Assembly: GCA_964558465.1 (NCBI GenBank)
Contig: CAZLEF010000002.1
Coordinates: 62,001 to 126,000 of the forward strand
DNA: 64,000 nucleotides
Reading direction: 5' to 3'
Source of the DNA: JACJYC01 sp964558465
GTDB taxonomy: Bacteria > Bacteroidota > Bacteroidia > Chitinophagales > Saprospiraceae
Shown here in pieces: positions 8,983-17,423 of the stretch (the stretch's first letter is position 1; each line of letters opens with the position of its first letter). The translations under genes and the position numbers were made by a program. The notes under the pieces were generated by a model. The model was not told the origin of the DNA. It did not search any database and was given only the letters and a program-made list of their open reading frames with translations.

Positions 8983-9018
8983 AAAAAAGACAGGAGCCCG
9001 GATTTCTCCGGGCCCCTG
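8983..9018 (-). terminator. Intrinsic terminator of the FAS1 gene
   Basis: On the minus strand a 12-bp stem (plus 8991-9002 with 9007-9018) closes on a GAAA loop and is followed by six T residues (plus 8983-8988). One pair is A-C on the plus strand but G-T on the minus strand, which supports minus-strand use. Confidence 0.8.
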
Positions 9019-9055
9019 CTGTTAACACTCGAAAATTCGAAATACTTCAACTTGC

Positions 9056-10597
9056 TTATTGCTTAACAATCCGGGTCGTATATATTTTATCTGCAGTCAC
9101 GATCTGCACCACCAGCAATCCGGACGGCAGATCTTTTACAGAAAAATAGGACTTTGGGTCGGTGTTGTTCAATTGCTTCAGCAACCTGCCCTTGTTATCG
9201 AGGATCTGCATCCTGAATTCTCCGTTGACCACCGGCGATAAATCGTATTGAATGATGTCGGTCGCGGGATTGGGAAACAATGCATTGACCAATTCTTCTG
9301 TCTCCAATTCCCGGGCGCTTACGGCCATCGGCAGCAACACGGCGTCAATGACATGCACCACGCCGTTGTCCGCCAGGATATCAGCCACAGTGACCTGCGC
9401 GTTGTTGATGAAAACCCCCTGCGCATTGAGGGTGACGGTGACATTTTGTCCGTTGACGGTGGCAATGGTTTGTCCGTCGGAAAGCGAGGTGGAAAGCGCC
9501 TGGCCTGCCACTGCATGGTACGTCAGGATATCAGTGAGCGCGCCTTGGGGGTCCTGGAGCAGGGCCTCCACGGTACCTGCCGGCAGTGCGGCAAAGGCGT
9601 CGTCGGTTGGCGCAAAGAGGGTGAAGGGCCCGTCGCCGCTGAGGGTCGTTTCAAGGCCGGCCGCCAGGACCGCCGCCTCGAGCACGGTGTGGTCGGGGGA
9701 ATTGACGACCACGTCGACGATGGTTACCGTCGGGGGCAGCAGCACGGCGTCAATGACATGCACCACGCCGTTATCCGCCAGAATATCGGCGACGGTGACC
9801 TGAGCGTTGTTGATGAAAACGCCCTGTGCGTTGATGGTGACGGTGATATTTTTTCCGTTGACGGTAGCGATGGTTTGTCCGTCGGAAAGCGAGGTGGAAA
9901 GCGCCTGTCCTGCCACTGCATGATAGGTCAGGATATCCGTAAGCGCGCCCTGCGGGTCCTGGAGCAGGGCCTCCACGGTACCTTCGGGCAGTGCGGCAAA
10001 AGCAGCGTCCGTAGGTGCAAAAAGGGTGAAGGGCCCGTCGCCGCTGAGGGTGGTTTCAAGGCCGGCCGCCAGGACCGCCGCTTCGAGCACGGTGTGGTCG
10101 GGGGAATTGACAACTACGTCGACGATGGTTACCGTCGGGGGCAGCAGAACGGCGTCAATGACATGCACCACGCCGTTATCCGCCAGAATATCGGCGACGG
10201 TGACCTGAGCGTTGTTGATGAAAACGCCCTGTGCGTTGATGGTGACGGTGATATTTTTTCCGTTGACGGTAGCGATGGTTTGTCCGTCGGAAAGCGAGGT
10301 GGAAAGCGCCTGTCCTGCCACTGCATGATAGGTCAGGATATCCGTAAGCGCGCCCTGCGGGTCCTGGAGCAGGGCCTCCACGGTACCTTCGGGCAGTGCG
10401 GCAAAAGCAGCGTCCGTAGGTGCAAAAAGGGTGAAGGGCCCGTCGCCGCTGAGGGTGGTTTCAAGGCCGGCCGCCAGGACCGCCGCCTCGAGCATGGTGT
10501 GGTCGGGCGAATTGACAACGACGTCGACGATGGTGTTTTGCGCAGTTAAAAAACCGGGCAGCAGAAAAAGCGTGAGTATCAAATTTCTAAACCCCAT
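9056..10597 (-). CDS. Secreted protein with three FAS1 (fasciclin) domains and a type IX sorting tail
   Basis: 513 residues. A signal peptide (FLLPGFLTAQ) is followed by three FAS1 domains of 135 residues each, starting at about residues 22, 157 and 292. Each carries the FAS1 H1-type block (PFTLFAPTDAAF) and the H2-type block (GVVHVIDAVLL). The last ~80 residues, from ELVNALFPNPATD on, form a type-A T9SS sorting domain. Units one and two differ at about one residue; unit three differs at several. FAS1 proteins usually act in adhesion or matrix binding. The tail predicts secretion across the outer membrane and surface attachment. It is divergent from the sigma-factor gene. Confidence 0.92.
   Translation of the reverse strand: MGFRNLILTLFLLPGFLTAQNTIVDVVVNSPDHTMLEAAVLAAGLETTLSGDGPFTLFAPTDAAFAALPEGTVEALLQDPQGALTDILTYHAVAGQALSTSLSDGQTIATVNGKNITVTINAQGVFINNAQVTVADILADNGVVHVIDAVLLPPTVTIVDVVVNSPDHTVLEAAVLAAGLETTLSGDGPFTLFAPTDAAFAALPEGTVEALLQDPQGALTDILTYHAVAGQALSTSLSDGQTIATVNGKNITVTINAQGVFINNAQVTVADILADNGVVHVIDAVLLPPTVTIVDVVVNSPDHTVLEAAVLAAGLETTLSGDGPFTLFAPTDDAFAALPAGTVEALLQDPQGALTDILTYHAVAGQALSTSLSDGQTIATVNGQNVTVTLNAQGVFINNAQVTVADILADNGVVHVIDAVLLPMAVSARELETEELVNALFPNPATDIIQYDLSPVVNGEFRMQILDNKGRLLKQLNNTDPKSYFSVKDLPSGLLVVQIVTADKIYTTRIVKQ
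9325..10539 (-). repeat. Three tandem 405-bp repeats inside the FAS1 gene
   Basis: Blocks about 10135-10539, 9730-10134 and 9325-9729 are homologous without gaps. The first two are nearly identical at the DNA level, including silent positions, which points to recent duplication or gene conversion. Confidence 0.9.
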
Positions 10598-10758
10598 GAT
10601 CAGATATTTAAGGTGATTAAATCAGTTTTCAAAAGCATATATGCATCACCCCCAAAAAGGGTTGCCCCGGAGTACGGGAAAATTATTCAAAAACCAAACC
10701 CTGTTTTCTTTGTTACACAGGCAACCATTGGAAGAAAAAATGCATATAAAGCTTGAGC

Positions 10759-11319
10759 ATGACTGATCAGCAACTTTACATAAACCATTTATGCAAAGCG
10801 TGTATTGATGGAGATACCAAGGCTTTCAAAGGCATTTATGATGCCTGCAGCAAGGTTTTTTTCGGTATTTGTTTGCGTTATGCCGGCGACCGGATGAAAG
10901 CGCAGGATCTGTTACAGGAAGGTTTCATTAAAATATATGAGGGCCTTTCTTCTTTCGATCCGGAAAAAGGCAATTTTTACACCTGGGGATCGCGGGTGAT
11001 TGTGAATACGATACTCATGGAGAAAAGGAAAAAACGGATTGTAACCGAGGAGTTGACCCATGAAACCTCGTTGCGGGAGCATTACGACGATTCGGCCATT
11101 GAGAATTTGTCTTACGCAGAATTAGTATCTTACCTGCAAAAATTGCCGGAGGGTTACCGGGTTATTTTTAACATGTATGTGATCGAAGAGTACACCCATG
11201 CAGAGATTGCCGAATTATTGGGGATTTCGGTCAGTACTTCCAAGACACAGCTCATGAAGGCAAAAAAAATGCTGGGTAATCTGCTCAGAGATGCATCCGT
11301 AATTCCGGCAGTTGTATAA
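10759..11319 (+). CDS. RNA polymerase ECF sigma factor
   Basis: 186 residues with the two sigma-70 regions of an ECF factor: region 2 (GDTKAFKGIYDACSKV and the QDLLQEGFIKIYEG block, about 17-60) and region 4 (LPEGYRVIFNMYVIEEYTH, then AEIAELLGISVSTSKTQL, the helix-turn-helix, about 130-170). ATG at 10759 is preferred over a TTG two codons upstream. The next gene begins 13 bp later and encodes a transmembrane partner, the usual position for an anti-sigma factor. It probably directs transcription of envelope genes under that partner's control; the target genes are unknown. Confidence 0.9.
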   Translation: MTDQQLYINHLCKACIDGDTKAFKGIYDACSKVFFGICLRYAGDRMKAQDLLQEGFIKIYEGLSSFDPEKGNFYTWGSRVIVNTILMEKRKKRIVTEELTHETSLREHYDDSAIENLSYAELVSYLQKLPEGYRVIFNMYVIEEYTHAEIAELLGISVSTSKTQLMKAKKMLGNLLRDASVIPAVV

Positions 11320-11332
11320 TTAATTTCAGAAG

Positions 11333-12760
11333 GTGAGAAACAAACCAAAATATAATATTTCGGAAGAGGAGGAAGGCTTTTTTACTCCTGACGGCGAAGT
11401 TTGGCAAAACATTGAGGCTAAAATCAAAGGCAGGCCCAAACGCAGGCGTTTAATACCGTTTTTGCTCTTTTTTTTGGTTGCCACAGCAGGGGTGGGCATA
11501 TGGTTCCTGACAGGCAGGGGCGTCGAAAAACATCCCTTCCTGGGAAGTCAGTCTGACCTTGAAAATTCCGGTCCCGTTTTAACAGATACTTTTCGACGGC
11601 ACGAAAATTCCCAAATCCCGATCCAACCAGGGTCTGAACGAGATATAGCGCCTGGAACGCTCCCTGCTTTGGCGGAAAGCCCGAAACAAAAGAACACAAC
11701 AACCCCTGCGCCGGGGAAACCGGAAAGCCGGGGAACAACCTCCGATGATTTTGTTTTGGATGAGAAAGGAGCACTCCCGGACAGCGGTAATCCTTCAGAA
11801 AAATCGCCGGCTGATCCGGATATTCAGGTTTCAGTTCCTGTTGCTGTACCGTCGAAAAATTCAGGTCCCCTGTTGACCGGGGACCCTTTTGCCGGATCTG
11901 GCGCAAGCCTTCAGCCACTGTTCAGGAACGATCTGTTTCCAGAAATTCAAAGCAAAACCCTGGAAAACTATCCGATTCCGGAACCCATTGCGAATGGACA
12001 AAAAAAATCAGGAAATTGGGAATTTTACCTGGCGTTGCAACGAAGTTATCACCCTGAACTGGATAAAAAACCGGATCAAAGACCATTGGGCGAAACCATT
12101 CTCAGCACGGAATGGCTGCCTTCTCTGGATTATTTTGCCGGCTTGGGTTTTCATTTGAACGGCAAAACAAGGTTGTATGCCGGCCTTGGATACAGCCGGC
12201 AATCCGTTTTGACGGAATACGATCTGCATATTCCTTACAATTTGCAAACGGAGATCGACCATGGTGCGCTTTTAACCAATGCCTTTGCGCATTCTCTTCC
12301 CACCTCAGCCGGAAATGTGGGGTCCAATCTTGTCCTGGAGCGGTCAGCAGGCACGGATGTGGTTCACAATGAGGAGATTGATATCCGGCTGGGCGCCACA
12401 TCAAGGTATCATATCTGGAATTTGCCGGTGAGCATAGAACGACGTTTTTCCCCCGCCAACCGGCTTTCCCCGGGGCTCGGCTTTACTGCCCAATTATCTT
12501 TTCTGGTTCACGACAAGGTCGTTTCCAACCACGTTGATGTCGATCATACCCTGGTCCGGCTCCATTCGCTCGATCTTTTGGCGGATCAGAACAACAAAAC
12601 CCAATTCGTATTCAGTTACGGTGCCAACCCTTTCCTCTCTTTCCGGATGAATGGGCGCTCCTTCCTACAGTTGGGTTTGCCGGCAACACTGTGGCATTTA
12701 TCCGAGCGGACCCATCTTTCATTGCGGCCCCAGGTAAGATGGTCGATAAAGATAAAGTAA
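11333..12760 (+). CDS. Membrane protein with beta-barrel-like C terminus, sigma-factor partner
   Basis: 475 residues starting at GTG. A short charged N-terminal segment (about 1-38) is followed by one hydrophobic helix (LIPFLLFFLVATAGVGIWFL, about 39-60), a Pro/Ser-rich linker (about 60-215) and a C-terminal portion rich in alternating aromatic residues (LYAGLGYSRQS, LSPGLGFTAQLSF, SLRPQVRWSIKIK) that looks like an outer-membrane beta barrel. Its place right after the ECF gene suggests an anti-sigma or signal-transfer role with the N terminus holding the sigma factor. That is inferred; no classical anti-sigma zinc motif is visible. Confidence 0.6.
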   Translation: MRNKPKYNISEEEEGFFTPDGEVWQNIEAKIKGRPKRRRLIPFLLFFLVATAGVGIWFLTGRGVEKHPFLGSQSDLENSGPVLTDTFRRHENSQIPIQPGSERDIAPGTLPALAESPKQKNTTTPAPGKPESRGTTSDDFVLDEKGALPDSGNPSEKSPADPDIQVSVPVAVPSKNSGPLLTGDPFAGSGASLQPLFRNDLFPEIQSKTLENYPIPEPIANGQKKSGNWEFYLALQRSYHPELDKKPDQRPLGETILSTEWLPSLDYFAGLGFHLNGKTRLYAGLGYSRQSVLTEYDLHIPYNLQTEIDHGALLTNAFAHSLPTSAGNVGSNLVLERSAGTDVVHNEEIDIRLGATSRYHIWNLPVSIERRFSPANRLSPGLGFTAQLSFLVHDKVVSNHVDVDHTLVRLHSLDLLADQNNKTQFVFSYGANPFLSFRMNGRSFLQLGLPATLWHLSERTHLSLRPQVRWSIKIK

Positions 12761-12791
12761 GACTCTGCTGCCGCCCGGGCCTTTTCATTGG

Positions 12792-12828
12792 TTACTTTCT
12801 TTTGGGCGCCAAAGGCCAAAGAAAGTGA
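12792..12828. repeat. Palindromic dispersed repeat
   Basis: Inverted arms TTACTTTCTTT (12792-12802) and AAAGAAAGTGA (12818-12828) around a GC-rich centre. This kind of palindrome is common between Bacteroidota genes and could fold in RNA. There is no T tract that would make it a standard terminator. Confidence 0.6.
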
Positions 12829-12889
12829 CAAGACCAGAAAAGGATAAATTTAACGAGATATTCGTGCCAATTAATGGGGCGTGATTTGA

Positions 12890-12965
12890 ACCACAAAGAG
12901 ACGAAGGCATCACAAAGCGCACAATTTTCTTCGTGCACTTTGTGGAATCCTGGTGTCTTTGTGGT
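12890..12965. repeat. 33-bp inverted repeat, CCACAAAGA type
   Basis: Arms at 12890-12922 and 12933-12965 match at about 25 of 33 positions, with perfect outer ends (ACCACAAAGA/TCTTTGTGGT) and a 10-bp loop. Together with the palindrome at 12792-12828 it takes up most of the 294-bp spacer between two converging genes. It does not encode protein. Confidence 0.75.
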
Positions 12966-13054
12966 AAATATTCTAATTCGCCAGGTTGAATTTTTAAAGT
13001 CAACGGTAAAACCTATCCATAATTTACGTTAGAATTACAAAGCAGGAACTCGGC

Positions 13055-15430
13055 TCAATCACAAACCGTGATCCGCCTCCGCGGCAGCACTCCCGGCTCG
13101 ATCTCTCCGAAATACCGGCGATAGTCTTCCCTGGGCAATTCGTCGAAATTAAGTTTGAAGCTTTCCGGTGATTTTTTTTGCGCCACATCCACCTTCCTTT
13201 GTTCTTCCTGGGCGTACGCCAGCGTACTGTGAAGGCTGGAACACAGGAACCGGGCGTAGTCGGTCGGGTTGACATTCCAGAAAAACAGGCTTCCGTCCTG
13301 GCATCCTGCTACCAGAAAACGGCCGTCGTTGGAGAAAGCGACGGAGAAAACCCAACCGGCATTCCGGTCGAAAATCACAGGCTGATAAGTTGGAGAGGTA
13401 TATTTCCTGAGGTCCCATAGGGAAATCGTCCCGTCCAGGCTGGCGACCGCCAGTTGACTGCCGTCCGGGCTGAAGGCAAAATCGGTAATGGCCGCCAGAT
13501 GCGGCTTGAACATTTTGCGGGCCTGGTCGCTGTTGGGCAAGAACCGGTCGCCTTTGCGGTCGGATTCGACCAGCAGAATCCGTCCGTTGGAGAAACCCAT
13601 CGCCACAAGGGCGGTCTTTTCGGAGATGGGCTGGTAGGCCACGGTCGATAACAGGCCGTAATCTACTTCGCGGCTGTTACCGAATATATTGAATTCACTC
13701 ACGCCGCCCGCGGCAGAACAAAGGGAATCCACCGTAAAGCGGTAAACATTACCGCCGTAATTACCTGCCAGGCCATAAGCGCAGATCTGTTCATCCACCG
13801 GGAGGATAAGGTTGGCTTTACCCCTTTTTTTAGGGCTTGTTTTCATTTTTTCAGCGCCCGCAGGCCTGTAGAAAAATCGTTCGAAACCTGCGGCGATGAA
13901 CTCTCCGTTGTTGGCAATGCCGGCAGCAAATATTTCTTCACCTCTTTCGATCCGGAAGGTATCCTGGCTTTTGCCCGATTCGGCGTTCAGTACCTGAAAC
14001 CAGGGCATTTCGCCGGCAACCAGCAATCGTTTGCCGTCGGGGCTGATGGCCAGCGCATTGTTGACCCCCTCCTGGTGTTTGAAAATCTCCGGGCTTTTGC
14101 TGATTTCGGGGGCCCCTACCAAATTCCAGTTCCTGACTTCCCATTTTTTGACGGCTCCGTCGCTGCCTGTTGTAAAAAAGACATTTTTACCCGGTTGAAA
14201 AACGATGTCCCGGATAGCGCCTTTCTGCGCTCTTTTGATGTCAAATGGGAGGTTAGGGTCCAATGCGCCCGAGGCATCGAGCAAGGCTTTCATGATATTG
14301 GGGTGTTTGACGTCGCCGACCTCGGGGTTATCGCGGTTGATATTGTAAGCCTCCATTGCGACGAGGGCTTTGGTACGGGCATCCTCGATCTGAAGGGAGC
14401 GGGCAGCCGCGTTCCAGGAGGTGATGACCATGTTCAGTTTTTCTGCTTTGGACCGGGCTTCGAGGGCCTGGATCTCTCTTTTTTGAGCTTCTTCGGCCAG
14501 GCGTTTATTTTCTTCAGCTTTGGCCTGGAATTGCTGGGAGAGCAACTCCAGGGCTGCTAATTGTTGCAGGTTGGTTTTGTTGAGTTTGGAAATGCTGTCG
14601 CGGTCGGCCTGGGTAAAACGAAGCAGCGCCTCGGCCCGTTGTTTTTGCCGTTCGGCCTCCAATGCATTTTTTTCAGCTTCCAGCGCGTTTCTTACGGCGT
14701 CAGCCCTGGCAGAATCAGCTTCCAATTGAGCTAATTCGGCGCGTCTGAGCGCATCAATGGCCTTTTGTTTTTCCTGCTCAAGGTTGTTCGAATATTCATT
14801 GGCCGAATGCAGGTTTCGGTTTGCCCGGATATAATTAAAGATCGCCCAGGCGGTCATGCAGGCCAAAACCAGAAAAGCAATGGTCCGGAAAAAGGCCAGG
14901 GCTCTCCGGCGTTTCCGGATGGCGTTTTGGGAAGACTGAATAAATGCTTTTTCCCGTTCGTTGAGGTCGAGCAGGGGAATAGAAGGGGTAATATGGTTAA
15001 GGTAGACCTGGTCGAGCAGTTCGTTGCGGCTCATCCGGTCCTGGATAGTCGTTTTGATGGTGCGCAGGACCCGGTATTCGGATTCCACTTTTTGCTGGGC
15101 GCGCTGCGCCAGGAAGTTGTTGGCAATTTCCAGTTTATCGCCGGCCGTTTTGCGCAGAATGCCGGAATGCTGAAGGGTGTCGATGATGCCGTTGGCGGAT
15201 TGGCCGTCCAGCTTCATATCGATTTGAAGGCGCTCCACCACTTCGGCCCCTTGCAACTGGATCCGGTTCCCGTTGACCAGAAAATAGCCCAATATCCGGT
15301 TGCCTACGCCTTTGGCGCGCTCGCCGAGTTCTGTTTCGATGGTTTCGATCTGCTTGTCCAGCATATCGTCAACCATCTCGCTCGGTTTGCCGATCTTGGC
15401 CAGGATTTCGTTATTGATGATTCTGCTCAT
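13055..15430 (-). CDS. Winged-helix/TM/coiled-coil/WD40 protein; C-terminal half of a split nSTAND protein
   Basis: 791 residues. Residues 1-118 align with the helical and winged-helix end of an nSTAND module (compare NNEILAKIG here with FDEELVARVG in the partner protein). A single membrane helix lies at about 178-200, a long Ala/Glu coiled coil at about 205-335, and WD40-like blades at about 400-760 (AISPDGKRLLVAG, FSPDGSQLAVASLDGTISLW, FSNDGRFLVAGCQDGSLFFW). The start ATG is in the same frame as the upstream ATPase gene and is separated from its TAA stop by one codon only. WD40 propellers in such proteins probably sense a ligand or partner. It is either translated by re-initiation or is the product of a nonsense mutation in a formerly 1417-residue protein. 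Confidence 0.85.
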   Translation of the reverse strand: MSRIINNEILAKIGKPSEMVDDMLDKQIETIETELGERAKGVGNRILGYFLVNGNRIQLQGAEVVERLQIDMKLDGQSANGIIDTLQHSGILRKTAGDKLEIANNFLAQRAQQKVESEYRVLRTIKTTIQDRMSRNELLDQVYLNHITPSIPLLDLNEREKAFIQSSQNAIRKRRRALAFFRTIAFLVLACMTAWAIFNYIRANRNLHSANEYSNNLEQEKQKAIDALRRAELAQLEADSARADAVRNALEAEKNALEAERQKQRAEALLRFTQADRDSISKLNKTNLQQLAALELLSQQFQAKAEENKRLAEEAQKREIQALEARSKAEKLNMVITSWNAAARSLQIEDARTKALVAMEAYNINRDNPEVGDVKHPNIMKALLDASGALDPNLPFDIKRAQKGAIRDIVFQPGKNVFFTTGSDGAVKKWEVRNWNLVGAPEISKSPEIFKHQEGVNNALAISPDGKRLLVAGEMPWFQVLNAESGKSQDTFRIERGEEIFAAGIANNGEFIAAGFERFFYRPAGAEKMKTSPKKRGKANLILPVDEQICAYGLAGNYGGNVYRFTVDSLCSAAGGVSEFNIFGNSREVDYGLLSTVAYQPISEKTALVAMGFSNGRILLVESDRKGDRFLPNSDQARKMFKPHLAAITDFAFSPDGSQLAVASLDGTISLWDLRKYTSPTYQPVIFDRNAGWVFSVAFSNDGRFLVAGCQDGSLFFWNVNPTDYARFLCSSLHSTLAYAQEEQRKVDVAQKKSPESFKLNFDELPREDYRRYFGEIEPGVLPRRRITVCD

Positions 15431-15433
15431 ACG

Positions 15434-17308
15434 TTACGCAGGGGTTGTCACCCGATATAAACGATCCATATACAGTTGAAGGTATGTCAGGTTCACTTTT
15501 CCGTTCTCGGTCACGTTCTGAATGATCTTTTCGATGACTTTCGGATCTTCAATGACCATCCCAGCCTGGGCGGATGCTTTTTTGATAATATCCGCCGCCG
15601 TTTCCCGGGAAACCGGCCTCACCCGCAGTTGTTCCTCCATGATATCCGGCACGAGGGCTTCCAGGTCCTGAAGCTGTGTGAAAAACTCATCCCTCAGCAC
15701 AACAACCAGGTCGGTATTGCGACGCGACTCGAGTAAATGAGCAATGTGCAGGTTGAGGTGAAGGATCTGCTGGGGTTCCTGAACCCAAATATAAAACTCT
15801 TCAAACTGGTCAAAGATAAGGATCTTGCGTTCGACATGGTTGGGCATTTCCTTGTCCCAACGGTAGGCAATCTGCAAGAACATGGGTTCCTGACCGGGTT
15901 GGGGCTCCAGGGACAACATTTTCCGAACCAGCGCGCTGTCGATGAATTCCCGGTTGCAACGAATATATCGGACGCTGTACAAAGGTTCCAGGCGCGGGAT
16001 CAATCCGGCCCGGATCAGGGAGGTTTTACCCACGCCCATGGGGCCTAGCACCAGGGTGGTTCGGTTGTCCATTTCATTGACCACAGCGTCGAAAAGGTCC
16101 TTGATCTCCTGGTCGCGGCCAAAAAATATCGCCGCCATCTCCGGGGAATAGGGTTCGAATCCGACAAACGGATTGTCGGGCAATTCGAAGACCGGCAATT
16201 CCTTGGGCAAGGGTACACCCTGCGGCCGGGCTTCGAAAATCTGCATGGCCAGACTGTCGTGGGCCAGTTCGTACTGATCGTTGTCGAGCGGTCGTAAAAT
16301 CCGGCGATTGACAAAAAATTCAAGGTATATATTGATGCGGGTCGGGCTCATATCGGCGTTGAGTCCGGGGAGATCTTCCCTTTTCACCGGTATTTTGGTG
16401 CCTTTTTCCGAAACAAACGCCTTGAGCCACCGGATGGCCATGTCCCGTCGGTCTACCTCCCGGCCAAATACTTCCAGTTGTTCGTCCAGGAAGTCGGCCA
16501 GCACGTCTTTGATGCTCCCTACCCGGGCTACCAGTTCTTCATCAAAAATAATTTCATTGGGGTTCCGAGCATAGGCCAGCCGGTACATTTTATCCAGAAA
16601 AACCTGTAAATAAGGAAGCTGCACCCGGCCTACCCCTTCGGTGACATTGTCAATAATATCGTCGGCGATCTCTTCATAACAAAGATGGATATTAAACCGG
16701 GGGTTTTTGGCGGTTTCCAGGATAACCCTGCGGGCATTGGCGCGGTTCATCGGTTCGATGCGCAGGCGTTTGTCAAACAGCTTAGGCACCTTGCGTTCAA
16801 ATTCAGACAAGTGCGCCAGGTATTCTTCGCGGATGGAGATGATGATCTTGCAGGCCAGGTTGGCTTCGAGGATGTCTCTGACGGTATCAATGAAAACGTC
16901 CTGTTCTTCAGGCGTGCCCAGGATGAACAATTCCTCGAACTGGTCCATGATCAGATAAATGGGGCGCAGGTGGTCGAGGTAAAGGGAATGGATCATTTCC
17001 CGGATGGTGAAATTTTCCTCAAAGGATTTCATCGTATCCTTGGCCTTGAGCTCCCGTTTAAGTGCCTGGTTGATGTTCTCCTGCCGCCGGATATAAACGT
17101 CAAACCAGTCGCTGGAGTCAAAACGGTTGGCCAGGCCGCAGCGGATAAGACTTGTTTTACCGGTACCCGACATACCGTAAACCAGAATGAGGTTGGTCTG
17201 GTACGTCATCTGATACAGCGCCTCAATTTCAGTTTCCCGGCCAAAGAAGATCTCCTTGTCGTCTTTGTCGTAGGAATCCAGCAATTTGAATGGCGATTGC
17301 TTTAGCAT
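15434..17308 (-). CDS. Double nSTAND ATPase, second module truncated by an in-frame stop
   Basis: 624 residues with two STAND-type NTPase modules in tandem. Module 1: Walker A GMSGTGKTS (45-53), Walker B LIMDQFEE (119-126), a sensor-like ISIREEY (158-164), and a winged helix ending in YELAHDSLAMQIFE (346-359). Module 2: Walker A GPMGVGKTS (422-430), Walker B ILIFDQFEE (496-504), VVVLRDEFF (536-543), then the stop at the point where module 1 continues into its helical domain. The missing part is found at the start of the next gene, in the same frame. STAND ATPases act as signal-dependent oligomerising switches. The upstream neighbour is a CHAT protease, its likely effector partner. Confidence 0.9.
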   Translation of the reverse strand: MLKQSPFKLLDSYDKDDKEIFFGRETEIEALYQMTYQTNLILVYGMSGTGKTSLIRCGLANRFDSSDWFDVYIRRQENINQALKRELKAKDTMKSFEENFTIREMIHSLYLDHLRPIYLIMDQFEELFILGTPEEQDVFIDTVRDILEANLACKIIISIREEYLAHLSEFERKVPKLFDKRLRIEPMNRANARRVILETAKNPRFNIHLCYEEIADDIIDNVTEGVGRVQLPYLQVFLDKMYRLAYARNPNEIIFDEELVARVGSIKDVLADFLDEQLEVFGREVDRRDMAIRWLKAFVSEKGTKIPVKREDLPGLNADMSPTRINIYLEFFVNRRILRPLDNDQYELAHDSLAMQIFEARPQGVPLPKELPVFELPDNPFVGFEPYSPEMAAIFFGRDQEIKDLFDAVVNEMDNRTTLVLGPMGVGKTSLIRAGLIPRLEPLYSVRYIRCNREFIDSALVRKMLSLEPQPGQEPMFLQIAYRWDKEMPNHVERKILIFDQFEEFYIWVQEPQQILHLNLHIAHLLESRRNTDLVVVLRDEFFTQLQDLEALVPDIMEEQLRVRPVSRETAADIIKKASAQAGMVIEDPKVIEKIIQNVTENGKVNLTYLQLYMDRLYRVTTPA

Positions 17309-17340
17309 TGGTTTTCCCGGTTAATTAACTGGTATGCATG

Positions 17341-17376
17341 CAAATATAATGTGTACAGTTTAAAATTTCTTACAAA
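17341..17376 (-). promoter_or_regulatory. Possible internal promoter for the STAND gene
   Basis: On the minus strand TATATTTG (plus 17341-17348) fits TAnnTTTG; a TTTG lies 24 bp upstream (plus 17373-17376), longer than the usual 19-20. It sits in the 115-bp gap after the CHAT gene, so the ATPase may be made independently of it. Confidence 0.4.
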
Positions 17377-17423
17377 CTTTCGGTTTCGGGTCACCTAACC
17401 AACAGGCTACGTTTTTAAGATCC

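Noticed and set aside
9248..10549. Long plus-strand open frame of 433 codons opposite the FAS1 gene
   Set aside because: It is antisense to a repeated gene; the repeat copies the stop-free frame three times. No protein features, while the minus strand has clear FAS1 domains.
15434..15436. TAA as a reassigned sense codon
   Set aside because: Other intact genes in the window end with TAA (for example 47857 and 53481), so it is a normal stop here.
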